A DNA stretch of 35,159 nt from Rubrivivax sp. (GCA_026125665.1 JAHCKS010000053.1:1-35159), one strand, 5' to 3'; positions 19,640-27,721 are shown, counted from the first letter of the stretch. Made by a program: numbers and translations. The notes: generated by a model from the letters alone, not told the origin.

Positions 19640-22207
19640 ATGAAGCGCTCGTTGCGCCGCTTCCGGCAGGCACACTTCTACGACTATCGCCCGACCGCGC
19701 TGCGTTACTGGCTGCTGCTGGTGGCCATCGGTGGCGCCTGTGCGGCGTGGGCTGTGGCCTCGCTCGCTGCCGAGCCGGCGTGGCGGCTGGGCGAGGTGCT
19801 GGTCGGGCTCGTGCTGGTGGCGCTCGCGGCGAGCTTCCCGGTGCTCATCCCGCGCACCAGCCACGCGGTGGCCGTCAGCGACCTGTTCATCTTCGCGCTG
19901 CTGGTGGCCACCGGACCTGCCGGTGCCGTGCTCGCCGCGGCGGTGGACGGCTTCATCGGCGCGGCGCGCGCCTCGCGCCGGCTGGCGCCGCGCCTGTCCA
20001 CGCCGGCCACCGGAGCCACCGCGATGTTCGTCGCCGGGCACGCGCAGGTGGCCCTGGCGGCGCAGTTCGGCACCTTCGGCATCGAGCCGATGGCCGCCGT
20101 CTTCGCTGCGCTGGTGGCCGTGGCGCCGCTGTACTTCGTCTTCTCGACCCTGCCGCTGACGGCGCTGCTGGCCGTCAAGCAGCGGCGCCCGCTGGACCTC
20201 AAGGCCTGGTGGGCCGGCTATGCGTGGGTGGCCGCGCTGTACCTGGCCGCGGCGGCGGTGGCCGGGCTCGTGCATTTGAACACGCAGCAGTTCGGCGTGG
20301 CCGTGATGGTGGTGGGGGCGGTCGCCACGCTGGCCATCGTCACGCTGCTGCGCTACACGATGAACCGGCAGGAGTGGGAGCGGCGCGCGCAGGAGGCGCG
20401 CATCGCCCAGGCCGAACGCGACGCGCGCGTGAACCAGCAGCGCTTCACCGCCGCTTTCACGCACGCCGCCGCCGGCATGGCCATCGTCGACCCGGCCGGC
20501 CGGCTGATGCAGGTGAACCATGCGCTCGCCGCGATGCTCGGCGCGCCCGAGGAGGAACTGCTCGGCCGTGCCTTCGCCGCGCACCTGCATGCCGGCGACG
20601 CCGAGCTGTTCGAGCGCCAGACGGCCGAGGTGCTGCGCCACCGCGAGCGCTCGTTCAGCATCGAGCTCAGGCTCATCACGCGCAACGGCCACGAACGGGG
20701 TGCCGCGGAACGCAGCCGACTGGGTGGCAAGGCCGAAGGCGGCGAACGCGCCGACCGCACGGAGCGCACGGATCTGTGGGTCTCGCTGCAATGCAGCCAC
20801 TTCGACGACCCCGGGCAGACCGGCACCTGCCTCATCTACCAGGTGCACGACATCAGCTCGCGCCGCCTGGCCGAAAGCCGCCTGCAGCACATCGTCTTCC
20901 ACGACAGCCTCACCGACCTGGCCAACCGCCACTTCTTCGAGCAGCGGCTGGCGGTGGCCGTGGAGCGTGGCCGGGCTGCGCAAGGGCGGGAGGGGCGACC
21001 CTTCGCCGTCATCCTGCTCGACCTCGACCGTTTCAAGCTCGTCAACGACAGCCTCGGCCACATCGCCGGCGACCACATGCTGCGCGAGGTGGCACGCCGG
21101 CTCGCCGAAGCCGTGGCGGCGGAGGACCTGGTGGCGCGCCTGGGCGGCGACGAGTTCGCCGTGCTGATCGAAGGCGCCGACGCGGCCGCCGAGGGGCCGC
21201 TGCGCGCGCGCGGCCTGCTCGCGGCGCTGACGCAGCCGCTCGTCATGCACGGCACCGAGCTGCTGCCGGGCGCGAGCGTCGGCGTCACCGTCAGCAGCGA
21301 CGGCCCGCGCAGCGTCGACGAGGTGCTGCGCGACGCGGAGCTGGCGATGTACGCGGCCAAGGACGCCGGCCGCGGCCGCGTGTTCGCCTTCGCCGCGGCG
21401 ATGCACGAGCGCATCGCCGACAAGCTGGCGCTCGAGGCGGACCTGCGGCGCGCCATCGGCGCCGGGCAGCTGAACGTGGTGTTCCAGCCGATCTACGAGC
21501 TCGACCCGTGGCGCCTTTACGGCTTCGAGGCGCTGGCGCGCTGGGTGCACGCCGAGCGTGGCGCCATCCCCCCGCAGGTCTTCGTCACGCTGGCCGAGGA
21601 GTCGGGCCACATCGAGGCGCTGAGCGCCTGGGTCGTCGAGCACGCCGTGCAGCAGCTGGCGCAGTGGCAGCGCGCCGACCCGCGTTTCCGCGGCCTGGCG
21701 ATGCACGTCAACATCTCCGGCCGCGACCTGCAGCAGGCGCGTTTCGTCGCGCACGTGCAGCACGTGCTGTCGCGGCATGCCGTGCCGGCGGCGCAGCTGG
21801 CGCTGGAGATCACCGAGACCACGCTGATGGGCCAGCTCGACCAGGCCGTGCTCGCGATGCAGCGCCTGCGCGAGCTCGGCGTGCGGCTGTCGATCGACGA
21901 CTTCGGCACCGGCTACTCGTCGCTCGCCTATCTCTCGACGCTGCCGATCGACAGCCTGAAGATCGACCGCAGCTTCGTCATGCAGATGGAGAGCAAGCCG
22001 CAGAACGTGGAGATCGTGCGCGCCGTGATGAACCTCGGCGTCTCGCTCGGCAAGCGGGTCGTCGCCGAGGGCATCGAGACCGAGGGCCAGCTGGCGCAGC
22101 TGCGCGCGCTGGGCGTGCCGGCCGGCCAGGGCTTCCTGCTCTCGCCGCCGCTGCGTGCCGAGCAGGTGCCGGCGGCGCTGTCGCGCCTGCCGGTGCTGCA
22201 CCCCTGA
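19640..22207 (+). CDS. Membrane-bound PAS-GGDEF-EAL protein (c-di-GMP cyclase/phosphodiesterase)
   Basis: From ATG 19640 it has 855 residues; GTG 19619 is an alternative start adding seven. The N-terminal third (about 20-240) has six to eight membrane segments, then a short charged helix and a PAS domain (about 260-390). The GGDEF domain has an intact GGDEF at 502-506, but AAED in place of the RxxD inhibitory site. The EAL domain has E630-A-L, then NISGRDL, EITETTLM, DDFGTGYSSLAYL, KIDRSFV and VAEGIETEGQ, all the metal and catalytic residues. Both activities may exist, with phosphodiesterase activity best supported. The signal sensed is unknown. An odd 25-residue charged insert breaks the PAS domain. 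Confidence 0.93.
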   Translation: MKRSLRRFRQAHFYDYRPTALRYWLLLVAIGGACAAWAVASLAAEPAWRLGEVLVGLVLVALAASFPVLIPRTSHAVAVSDLFIFALLVATGPAGAVLAAAVDGFIGAARASRRLAPRLSTPATGATAMFVAGHAQVALAAQFGTFGIEPMAAVFAALVAVAPLYFVFSTLPLTALLAVKQRRPLDLKAWWAGYAWVAALYLAAAAVAGLVHLNTQQFGVAVMVVGAVATLAIVTLLRYTMNRQEWERRAQEARIAQAERDARVNQQRFTAAFTHAAAGMAIVDPAGRLMQVNHALAAMLGAPEEELLGRAFAAHLHAGDAELFERQTAEVLRHRERSFSIELRLITRNGHERGAAERSRLGGKAEGGERADRTERTDLWVSLQCSHFDDPGQTGTCLIYQVHDISSRRLAESRLQHIVFHDSLTDLANRHFFEQRLAVAVERGRAAQGREGRPFAVILLDLDRFKLVNDSLGHIAGDHMLREVARRLAEAVAAEDLVARLGGDEFAVLIEGADAAAEGPLRARGLLAALTQPLVMHGTELLPGASVGVTVSSDGPRSVDEVLRDAELAMYAAKDAGRGRVFAFAAAMHERIADKLALEADLRRAIGAGQLNVVFQPIYELDPWRLYGFEALARWVHAERGAIPPQVFVTLAEESGHIEALSAWVVEHAVQQLAQWQRADPRFRGLAMHVNISGRDLQQARFVAHVQHVLSRHAVPAAQLALEITETTLMGQLDQAVLAMQRLRELGVRLSIDDFGTGYSSLAYLSTLPIDSLKIDRSFVMQMESKPQNVEIVRAVMNLGVSLGKRVVAEGIETEGQLAQLRALGVPAGQGFLLSPPLRAEQVPAALSRLPVLHP

Positions 22208-22299
22208 GGTGCCGGCCCGCCGGCGCGAGGACGCGCGGGCGCGTGCACTAGCATCCCCGGCCGCGCCCGCTGCGGCGCGAACACGAGGAACCGCCACCG

Positions 22300-23283
22300 A
22301 TGCTGCGCCTGCGCGTCACGCACCGCACCGTCTACCGCTACCGCGAGCCGGTGCAGCTGGGCGAGCACCGCTTCATGTGCCGGCCGCGCGACAGCCACGA
22401 CCTGCGGCTGCTCGACACGGGCCTCGTGATCGACCCGCCGGCCAGCGTGCGCTGGGTGCACGACGTGTTCGCGAACTCCGTGCTGGTGGCGACCTTCGCT
22501 GCGCCGGCGGCGCAGCTGACGTTCGAGTCGACCTTCGTCGCCGAGCTCTACCCGGCCGACCCGGACGTCGGCGTCGTCGAACCCTACGCGAACCGGCTGC
22601 CCTTCAGCTACGACCGCTCCGAGATCCCCGACCTCGCGCGGCTGATCGAGCGCCACTATCCCGACCCGCGCCGCGAGGTCGATGCCTGGGTGCACGACGT
22701 GCGCCGCGCCGCCGACACCGACGAGACGCTGGTGCTGCTGGACGCCATCACGCGCGCCATCAAGGAGCAGTTCGCCTACGAGGTGCGCGAGGAGGAGGGC
22801 ACGCGGGCACCGGCGGAGACGCTGCGCCTCAAGCGCGGCAGCTGCCGCGACTTCGCGCTGTTCATGATGGAGGCGGTGCGCAGCGTGGGCCTGGCCGCGC
22901 GCTTCGTCTCGGGCTACCTGTACGACGAGGCGCTGCTCGTCGGCGGCGGCGGCATGGTCGGCGGCGGCGCCACGCACGCGTGGGTGCAGGTGTACCTGCC
23001 GGGTGCCGGCTGGCTGCCGTTCGACCCGACCAACGCCATCGTCGGCGGGCGCAACCTCATCCGCGTCGCGGTGGCGCGCGACCCGTCGCAGGCGGCGCCG
23101 CTGGTCGGCAGCTTCACCGGCGCCGCCGACGCCTACCTCGGCATGGACGTCACGGTGACGGTGGTGGTCGAGCAGGCCGCACCCGCGCCTGCGCCCAAGC
23201 CGATGGCGCCCGCCGTGCCGACGGGCGACGGCGCGTCGCAGCCGCCTGGAGGGACGGGCGGGCCCGGGCCTTCGCCGGCGTGA
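22300..23283 (+). CDS. Transglutaminase-like family protein
   Basis: The 327-residue protein has the bacterial transglutaminase-like N-terminal domain (RVTHRTVYRYREPVQLGEHRFMCRPR) and a transglutaminase core with an intact triad: C182 in RGSCRDFALFMMEA, H226 in THAWVQV and D242 in FDPTN. There is no signal peptide. Members are cysteine proteases or amide-transfer enzymes of mostly unknown substrate, often near circularly permuted ATP-grasp and alpha-E genes, neither of which is seen here. The last 50 residues are Pro/Ala/Gly-rich and probably disordered. It follows the GGDEF-EAL gene by 92 bp, with GAGGAACC before the ATG. Confidence 0.92.
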   Translation: MLRLRVTHRTVYRYREPVQLGEHRFMCRPRDSHDLRLLDTGLVIDPPASVRWVHDVFANSVLVATFAAPAAQLTFESTFVAELYPADPDVGVVEPYANRLPFSYDRSEIPDLARLIERHYPDPRREVDAWVHDVRRAADTDETLVLLDAITRAIKEQFAYEVREEEGTRAPAETLRLKRGSCRDFALFMMEAVRSVGLAARFVSGYLYDEALLVGGGGMVGGGATHAWVQVYLPGAGWLPFDPTNAIVGGRNLIRVAVARDPSQAAPLVGSFTGAADAYLGMDVTVTVVVEQAAPAPAPKPMAPAVPTGDGASQPPGGTGGPGPSPA

Positions 23284-23300
23284 CGGCCCCGCCGGGGCCG
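23284..23300 (+). terminator. Strong hairpin touching the transglutaminase stop codon
   Basis: CGGCCCC (23284-23290), loop GCC, GGGGCCG (23294-23300): a perfect 7-bp stem starting at the base after TGA. There is no T-run. Confidence 0.5.
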
Positions 23301-23564
23301 ACCGCAGCTTCGTCGCCGCAGGTGGCGCGTGTCGCGCTGCATGTCGCGGCGTGTCCCGCCGGAACGCGCGGCGCGCGCCGGGGCATGCCCGCCGCCGGCC
23401 TGGGCACGAGCCGCCGCCTGCGGCGCGCGCGCCGTCCGGCGCCTGCGCCGCTCGTCCCGCCTGCGCCGCAGTTCGTCGCACGCCGCTGGCGCCGCCGGCG
23501 CGGCATGCCGATCATGCGCCGCAGTCCACGATCGAATGCCGCCTGCCGGCCGAAGGAGCCCACG

Positions 23565-23732
23565 ATGAACCGCAGCCTGTCCAACCGCCTCCTCTCGCTG
23601 GCCATGGCCTTCGTCGTGACGTTCGGCCTCGCCGGCACCATCCACAGCCTCGCCGCGAGCGAGGCCGCCTCGGCCGCGCATGCCGCGCAGATGGCGCACT
23701 CCTCGAGCGTGCCGATGTGCGCGAAGGTCTGA
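23565..23732 (+). CDS. Small exported protein of unknown function (55 residues)
   Basis: AAGGAG stands 6 nt before ATG 23565, the strongest ribosome binding site in this region, and supports a real gene. The peptide has a charged start (MNRSLSNR), a hydrophobic segment (about residues 9-30) and an Ala/Ser/His-rich end with one Cys (PMCAKV). It looks like a signal peptide or single membrane segment with a 25-residue mature part. I do not recognise a family. It lies just before a cluster of exported and two-component genes and may belong to an envelope-stress response. Confidence 0.7.
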   Translation: MNRSLSNRLLSLAMAFVVTFGLAGTIHSLAASEAASAAHAAQMAHSSSVPMCAKV

Positions 23733-23783
23733 CGCGCAGAGACGGGCCGAACGACACACCGACACCTGCCACCGGACACGAAA

Positions 23784-23815
23784 CGGCGCGCTCGCGGGTC
23801 ACCGCGGGCGCGCCG
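23784..23815. terminator. Bidirectional terminator between convergent genes
   Basis: The inverted repeat has 8-bp outer arms CGGCGCGC/GCGCGCCG, one T-G wobble, 5-bp inner arms CGCGG/CCGCG and the tetraloop GTCA. It lies between the stops of the small exported gene (23732) and the minus-strand gene ending at 23830. On the minus strand the stem is followed by TTTC, so it should serve that gene best. Confidence 0.65.
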
Positions 23816-23829
23816 CCTGCCCTGGCGTG

Positions 23830-24345
23830 TCAGCGCACGTCGTGCGTGCGATACGCCCCTGGCGACTCCGCCGCGACCTGGTCGCCGGTCTCCCAGTACA
23901 TCACCATCTGCGTCAGGCCGGAGCCCACGGTGACGATGCGCCGCTGCGTCATCGACGCGCCCGGCAGCACCTGGCCGTAGGTGGCCGTGACCTCGTAGCG
24001 CCCGGGCGGCAGCGTGGCCAGCAGCAGCGGGCCCTCGGTGCGGTGCTCGAGCACCGGCTCGAGGGACGGCAGCGCACGCACGACGACGTCGACGTCGGCG
24101 AGGTAGGCGCCACTGCCCTTGGCTGCCGTGATCAGCTTCAGCGAGTAGTCCGAAGCCTCGCGGTTGAGCGCGGCGAAGTCCTCGACGCTGGCGCCGCCGC
24201 TGCGCACGACGACGTCCTGCGCCGACGCGGCGCGCTGGTCGTGCATGCGCACGGACGGGCTCGCGGCCTGCGCGGCGAAGGCGGCACCGGCCATCGCGAG
24301 TCCGGCGGCCGTGGTGACGGCGATGTGTTGGAGGGTCCTGCGCAT
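23830..24345 (-). CDS. Exported protein of unknown function
   Basis: The 171-residue protein has a clear signal peptide (about 1-28, AAFAAQAAS). Its mature part has a segment LLLATLPPGRYEVTATYG followed by RRIVTVGSG, which resembles the beta-sandwich of carboxypeptidase-regulatory-like or prealbumin-like domains. I cannot name a family with confidence. CAGGAGC 7 nt before the ATG supports the start. Its neighbour upstream on the same strand is the BON-domain gene, 92 bp away, so they may be co-transcribed. Confidence 0.8.
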   Translation of the reverse strand: MRRTLQHIAVTTAAGLAMAGAAFAAQAASPSVRMHDQRAASAQDVVVRSGGASVEDFAALNREASDYSLKLITAAKGSGAYLADVDVVVRALPSLEPVLEHRTEGPLLLATLPPGRYEVTATYGQVLPGASMTQRRIVTVGSGLTQMVMYWETGDQVAAESPGAYRTHDVR

Positions 24346-24437
24346 CTCGTTGCTCCTGTGTGTGGGTGATGGGGTGTGCGGGCACCAGCCCGGCGGCTGG
24401 CCTGCGTTTTCGATCCGCGTGAGGCGTCGGCGTGCGA

Positions 24438-24776
24438 TCAGCCGCTCACGCGGATGTCGTTGCGCACGCCGACGACGCCCGAGACCTCGCGCGCCAGCCG
24501 CTCGGCCGTCTGGCGCTCCTCGACCGTCTTGGCCACGCCGGTCAGCTGGACGACACCCTTGAAGGTCTCGACCGACAGCGCCAGCGAGCTGACCACCGAG
24601 TTGTCGGCCAGCTTGGCCTTGACGCGGGTCGTCAGCACGCTGTCGTCGACGTAGGTGCCGACCGTCTGCTGGTCGCGCATGACGCTGCAGCCGGCGCCGG
24701 CAAGCAGCGCCACGGCGGTCACCGCCGCGGCCAGCGCTGTCAGCGGCACCGAACGGGTCGTCGGATGGATGGTCAT
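24438..24776 (-). CDS. BON-domain exported protein (probable lipoprotein)
   Basis: The 112-residue protein has an export signal ending LLAGAGCSV, near a lipobox although the -3 residue is Gly, so lipidation is probable rather than certain. One BON domain follows (about 45-112: VDDSVLTTRVKAKL, FKGVVQLTGVAKTVEERQTAERLAREVSGVVGVRNDI). BON proteins such as OsmY and DolP bind phospholipid or the envelope and answer to stress. ATG 24776 is preferred to ATG 24782 because AAGGAG then stands 7-8 nt away. A 24-bp motif shared with the receiver gene lies about 100 bp upstream. Confidence 0.92.
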   Translation of the reverse strand: MTIHPTTRSVPLTALAAAVTAVALLAGAGCSVMRDQQTVGTYVDDSVLTTRVKAKLADNSVVSSLALSVETFKGVVQLTGVAKTVEERQTAERLAREVSGVVGVRNDIRVSG

Positions 24777-24878
24777 GGACATTCTCCTTCCTGGGTCTCG
24801 GCTCGCGGGTTGCGAGATCCGTGTCGTCAATGTGCCGGCGGGCCGGGCCCGGATCAGTCGGCCGGCACCGACCGGTGC

Positions 24879-24902
24879 TGTAGGACAGCGCGCCATCGGC
24901 GC
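24879..24902 (-). promoter_or_regulatory. Bipartite promoter motif, copy 1 (upstream of the BON gene)
   Basis: On the minus strand it reads GCGCCGATG-N7-GTCCTACA. The same two half-sites with the same 7-bp gap recur at 25422-25445 before the receiver gene. CTGTAGGACAG (plus strand) is a perfect 4-bp inverted repeat around AGG here. It lies 103 bp before ATG 24776. It is a candidate site for a common activator, perhaps the LuxR-type regulator of this cluster. Confidence 0.5.
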
Positions 24903-24952
24903 GTAGGAGCCGTCAGGGCGGGGCGGAGCGAAGGGCGCGCGCCGCGCGGCGC

Positions 24953-25336
24953 TCAGGCCCGCGTTTCGGCGAGCGACTCGCAGTAGGCGAGCAGGCCCTC
25001 GACCTCGCCCGACTTGTCGAACACCCGGTCGGCGCCAAGCGCCAGGCAGTGCTCGCGCACGAGCGACGTGGCGTAGTTCGTGAGCACGACGCGCCGAAGC
25101 GGGCTGCCGCGCTCGCGCAGGGCCTTCAGCACGTCCACCCCCGAGCCGCGGCGCAGCAGCACGTCGACGATGGCCAGGTCGCACGGCGGCGGGTTGCGCG
25201 CCAGCTCGGCGATGGCGCCGTCGGCGTCCTCGGCGAAGCCGACCACGTCCACCGGGGCCATCTCCTCGAGCGTGGCGATCAGGTTCTGGCGGATGGTGGG
25301 GCTGTCCTCGACGACGAAGACGCTCAGGCGCGACAT
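24953..25336 (-). CDS. Stand-alone response regulator receiver protein
   Basis: The 127-residue protein is a lone CheY-like receiver with no output domain. It has the acidic pair E10-D11, the phosphorylated D58 in LAIVDVLLRRGSG, the switch Thr in VVLTNYA and the conserved Lys in VFDKSGEV. It probably takes phosphate from the histidine kinase encoded next (25472-26830, 135 bp upstream on the same strand), so acting as a phosphate sink or a second output. A candidate -10 box (TAGACT, 25395-25400) and the shared bipartite motif precede it, which suggests its own regulated promoter. Confidence 0.93.
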   Translation of the reverse strand: MSRLSVFVVEDSPTIRQNLIATLEEMAPVDVVGFAEDADGAIAELARNPPPCDLAIVDVLLRRGSGVDVLKALRERGSPLRRVVLTNYATSLVREHCLALGADRVFDKSGEVEGLLAYCESLAETRA

Positions 25337-25394
25337 GGCGGACCGGCGGGACGACCCGGCCCACGGCGGCCGGGAGGTGGGAACGATGTGCCCC

Positions 25395-25400
25395 AGTCTA
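25395..25400 (-). promoter_or_regulatory. Candidate -10 box of the receiver gene
   Basis: TAGACT on the minus strand lies 21 bp after the GTCCTACA half-site, placing the transcript start near 25388 and a leader of about 50 nt. There is no consensus -35, as expected for an activator-dependent promoter. Confidence 0.4.
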
Positions 25401-25421
25401 GGCGCGCCGGCGCCGGCGCGG

Positions 25422-25445
25422 TGTAGGACGAGGCCGCATCGGCGC
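25422..25445 (-). promoter_or_regulatory. Bipartite promoter motif, copy 2 (upstream of the receiver gene)
   Basis: GCGCCGATG-N7-GTCCTACA on the minus strand, identical in both half-sites and in gap length to the copy at 24879-24902. It is 86 bp before ATG 25336 and just past the stop of the histidine kinase gene. Confidence 0.5.
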
Positions 25446-25471
25446 AGTCACAGGGGCGCGCGCGCCGCCGC

Positions 25472-26830
25472 TCACGCCGGCAGGCGCGCCTGCACGAGCG
25501 TGCCCTCGCCGGGCGCGGACTGCAGCAGCCACTCGCCGCCGCAGGACTGCACGCGAAAGCGCATGCCGGCCAGCCCGTGTGCGCCGTCGGGCGCCCGTGC
25601 CGGGTCGAAGCCGACGCCGTTGTCGCGCACCTGCACGCAGACGTGTTCGCCTTCGCGGGCCAGGCTCACCTGCACGCGCGTGGCGCGCGCGTACTTGGCG
25701 ACGTTGGTCAGCGCCTCCTGCACGAGGCGGTAGATGGCAAGCTCCCGCTCGTCGCCGAGGCCGACGTCGGCGATGTCGCTTTCCACCTGCAGCTCGGCGC
25801 GCCGGGCGAACTCGGCGCACTGGATCTCCAGCGTGCGCTGCAGCCCGAGGTTGGCCAGCGACGAGGGGCTCAGGTCCTCGATGATGCGCCGCTTCAGCGC
25901 GATGCCGGCGTCCAGCGTCTGGCCGAGGTGCGCGACGCGTTCCAGCACCTCGGGGGCGGCGCCTTGCAGGCGCTTGCGCATGCGCGCCACGTCGAGCTTG
26001 GCGGCGGTGAGCAGGCCGCCGAGCTCGTCGTGCAGCTCGCGCGCCAGGTGGCGCCGCTCGTCCTCGCGCACCGTCTGCAGGTGGCGGGCCAGCGCCGTCA
26101 GCTCGCCGGTGCGGCGCGTCACCTCGCCTTCGAGCTTGTCGCGCTCGGCCTGCAGGTCCAGCACGTGCGCGGCGCGCTCGCGCTCGCGCTCGCGCCCCTG
26201 GCGCACCGCGGCCAGCACGGCGGCCAGGCACAGCGCCAGCAGCGCCACCACCGACAGCAGCGTCGCGGCGCGCACGCGCTCGCGCTCGCCGGTCACGTAC
26301 GCCGCGGCGGCGTCCTCCCGGCTCACGACGTCGTCGACGATCCTGTCGATGCGCTCCATCTGCTCGCGGCCGATGCCGGTGAGCGTCAGCGTCAGCGCGC
26401 GGTCGCGCTCGCCGGCCTCGAACAGGCGTATCACCTCGGCCAGCTCGGATGCGCGGCCCTTCGTCGCCTCGACCAGCTGGCGCAGGCTCTCGCGGTGCGT
26501 CGGCATGCGCTCGCCCAGCTCGTGCAGCGCCTTCAGCAGCGGCTCGGTCTGTGCGCGCGCCTCGTCGTAGGGCTGGCGGTACTCGAGGCGGGCGCTGAGC
26601 ATGTAGCCGCGCTGCGCCGATTCCATCGTCAGGACCAGGCGCCGCGCCTTGCCGACGAGCAGCCGCGTCTCGATGGCCGCCTCGCGCCTGGCTTCGAGCT
26701 GCTGGTCCACGCGGTGCGCGAACTCGGTGGCCGCGAAGACGCCCGCCGCGAGCGCGAGTGCGAGCAGCAGCGCCAGCCGATACGACAGCGGCGCCTGCCA
26801 CAGCAGCCGGATCTCGCGCGCAGCCTTCAT
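25472..26830 (-). CDS. Membrane sensor histidine kinase, CHASE3 and HisKA_3 type (NarL/UhpB class)
   Basis: The 452-residue protein has two membrane segments (about 17-35 and 188-212) around a CHASE3 periplasmic domain (KARRLVLTMESAQRGYMLSA is its signature). A cytoplasmic coiled coil follows, then HisKA_3 with H267 in LARELHDELGGLLTAAKLD, and an ATPase domain with VQEALTNVAKYARAT and VRDNGVGFDPA. This class pairs with LuxR-type regulators. One is divergently encoded 65 bp away (26896-27531), and a lone receiver follows on the same strand. The likely pathway is an envelope or osmotic stress signal leading to control of the nearby exported proteins. The signal itself is unknown. Confidence 0.95.
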   Translation of the reverse strand: MKAAREIRLLWQAPLSYRLALLLALALAAGVFAATEFAHRVDQQLEARREAAIETRLLVGKARRLVLTMESAQRGYMLSARLEYRQPYDEARAQTEPLLKALHELGERMPTHRESLRQLVEATKGRASELAEVIRLFEAGERDRALTLTLTGIGREQMERIDRIVDDVVSREDAAAAYVTGERERVRAATLLSVVALLALCLAAVLAAVRQGRERERERAAHVLDLQAERDKLEGEVTRRTGELTALARHLQTVREDERRHLARELHDELGGLLTAAKLDVARMRKRLQGAAPEVLERVAHLGQTLDAGIALKRRIIEDLSPSSLANLGLQRTLEIQCAEFARRAELQVESDIADVGLGDERELAIYRLVQEALTNVAKYARATRVQVSLAREGEHVCVQVRDNGVGFDPARAPDGAHGLAGMRFRVQSCGGEWLLQSAPGEGTLVQARLPA

Positions 26831-26839
26831 GGCCGGCCT

Positions 26840-26858
26840 CGTACACTCGCGCGGTACG
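26840..26858. promoter_or_regulatory. Inverted repeat and -10-like box between the kinase and regulator genes
   Basis: CGTAC (26840-26844) and GTACG (26854-26858) form perfect 5-bp inverted arms with a 9-bp gap in the 65-bp divergent space. TACACT (26842-26847) inside could serve as the -10 of the regulator gene. This is a candidate autoregulatory site. Confidence 0.35.
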
Positions 26859-26895
26859 GCACCCGCTGCCCTGCATCCCGCCCCGGAGCGCGCGC

Positions 26896-27531
26896 ATGAT
26901 CCGCATCGGCATCGTCGACGATCACGCCATCGTGCGCTCGGGGCTGCGCCAGTTTCTCGCCGACGAGGTGGACTTCCGCGTCGTGGCCGAGGCGAGCAAC
27001 GGCCGCGAGGCGCTGGAGATCGTGCGCGGCGGCGAGGTGGACGTGCTGCTGATGGACCTGTCGATGCCCGAGCAGGGCGGCGTCGACGCGCTGGCGGCGA
27101 TCAAGGCGCGCCACCCCGACCTGCCGGTGCTCATCCTCAGCGGTTTCCCAGAGGCGCACTACGCCACGACGCTGCTGCGCCAGGGGGCGGCCGGCTACCT
27201 GAACAAGGAATGCGAGCCCGAGGAGATCGCCACCGCCATCCGCACCGTGGCGCGCGGCCGCCGCTACATCACGCCCGCCGTGGCCGAGCTGCTGGCCGAT
27301 GGCGTCGGCGGCAGCGCCGGCGACAAGCCGCCGCACGAAGGGCTGAGCGAACGCGAGCTGCAAGTGTTCCTCCGGCTGGCGAAGGGCGAGACGGTGGGCC
27401 GCATCGCCGAGCAGATGTTCCTCTCCGTGAAGACCGTCAGCACCTACCGCACGCGCATCCTGCAGAAGCTCAAGCTGCAGTCCAACAGCGACCTCACGTA
27501 CTACGCGCTGAAGAACGGGTTGATCCAGTGA
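26896..27531 (+). CDS. LuxR/NarL-family response regulator
   Basis: The 211-residue protein has a receiver domain (1-120) with D8, D9 and the phosphorylated D54 in LLMDLSMPE, the switch Ser in VLILSGF and the Lys in YLNKECEPEE. The LuxR-type helix-turn-helix (about 147-205) has LSERELQVFLRLAKGETVGRIAEQMFLSVKTVSTYRTRILQKL, cited as a landmark by its parts: SERELQV, then KTVSTYRTRI. GGAG lies before ATG 26896. It is the probable DNA-binding partner of the kinase encoded divergently, and a candidate to bind the bipartite motifs upstream of the BON and receiver genes. Confidence 0.95.
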   Translation: MIRIGIVDDHAIVRSGLRQFLADEVDFRVVAEASNGREALEIVRGGEVDVLLMDLSMPEQGGVDALAAIKARHPDLPVLILSGFPEAHYATTLLRQGAAGYLNKECEPEEIATAIRTVARGRRYITPAVAELLADGVGGSAGDKPPHEGLSERELQVFLRLAKGETVGRIAEQMFLSVKTVSTYRTRILQKLKLQSNSDLTYYALKNGLIQ

Positions 27532-27702
27532 GGAGGCTGCGGAGCGCGGCGGCGAGGGCATCGTAGCCGCGCTGCGCGCGCCGGTCGCGTCAGTGCGGAT
27601 GCCGGGGGGCTGTCGGACCGGTCTGACATCTCTGCGCGGCATCCTCTGCAGCTCGTGGCGGCAAAGGGCTGTGCGGGCCACAAGACCGAGCAGCGCAGGG
27701 GA

Positions 27703-27721
27703 GTCGGCCCTCCGGGCCGAC
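27703..27721. terminator. Perfect 8-bp hairpin between the regulator and dppF genes
   Basis: GTCGGCCC (27703-27710), loop TCC, GGGCCGAC (27714-27721). It sits in the 265-bp gap between convergent genes. The gap holds no other recognisable gene. No T-run follows on either strand. Confidence 0.45.
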
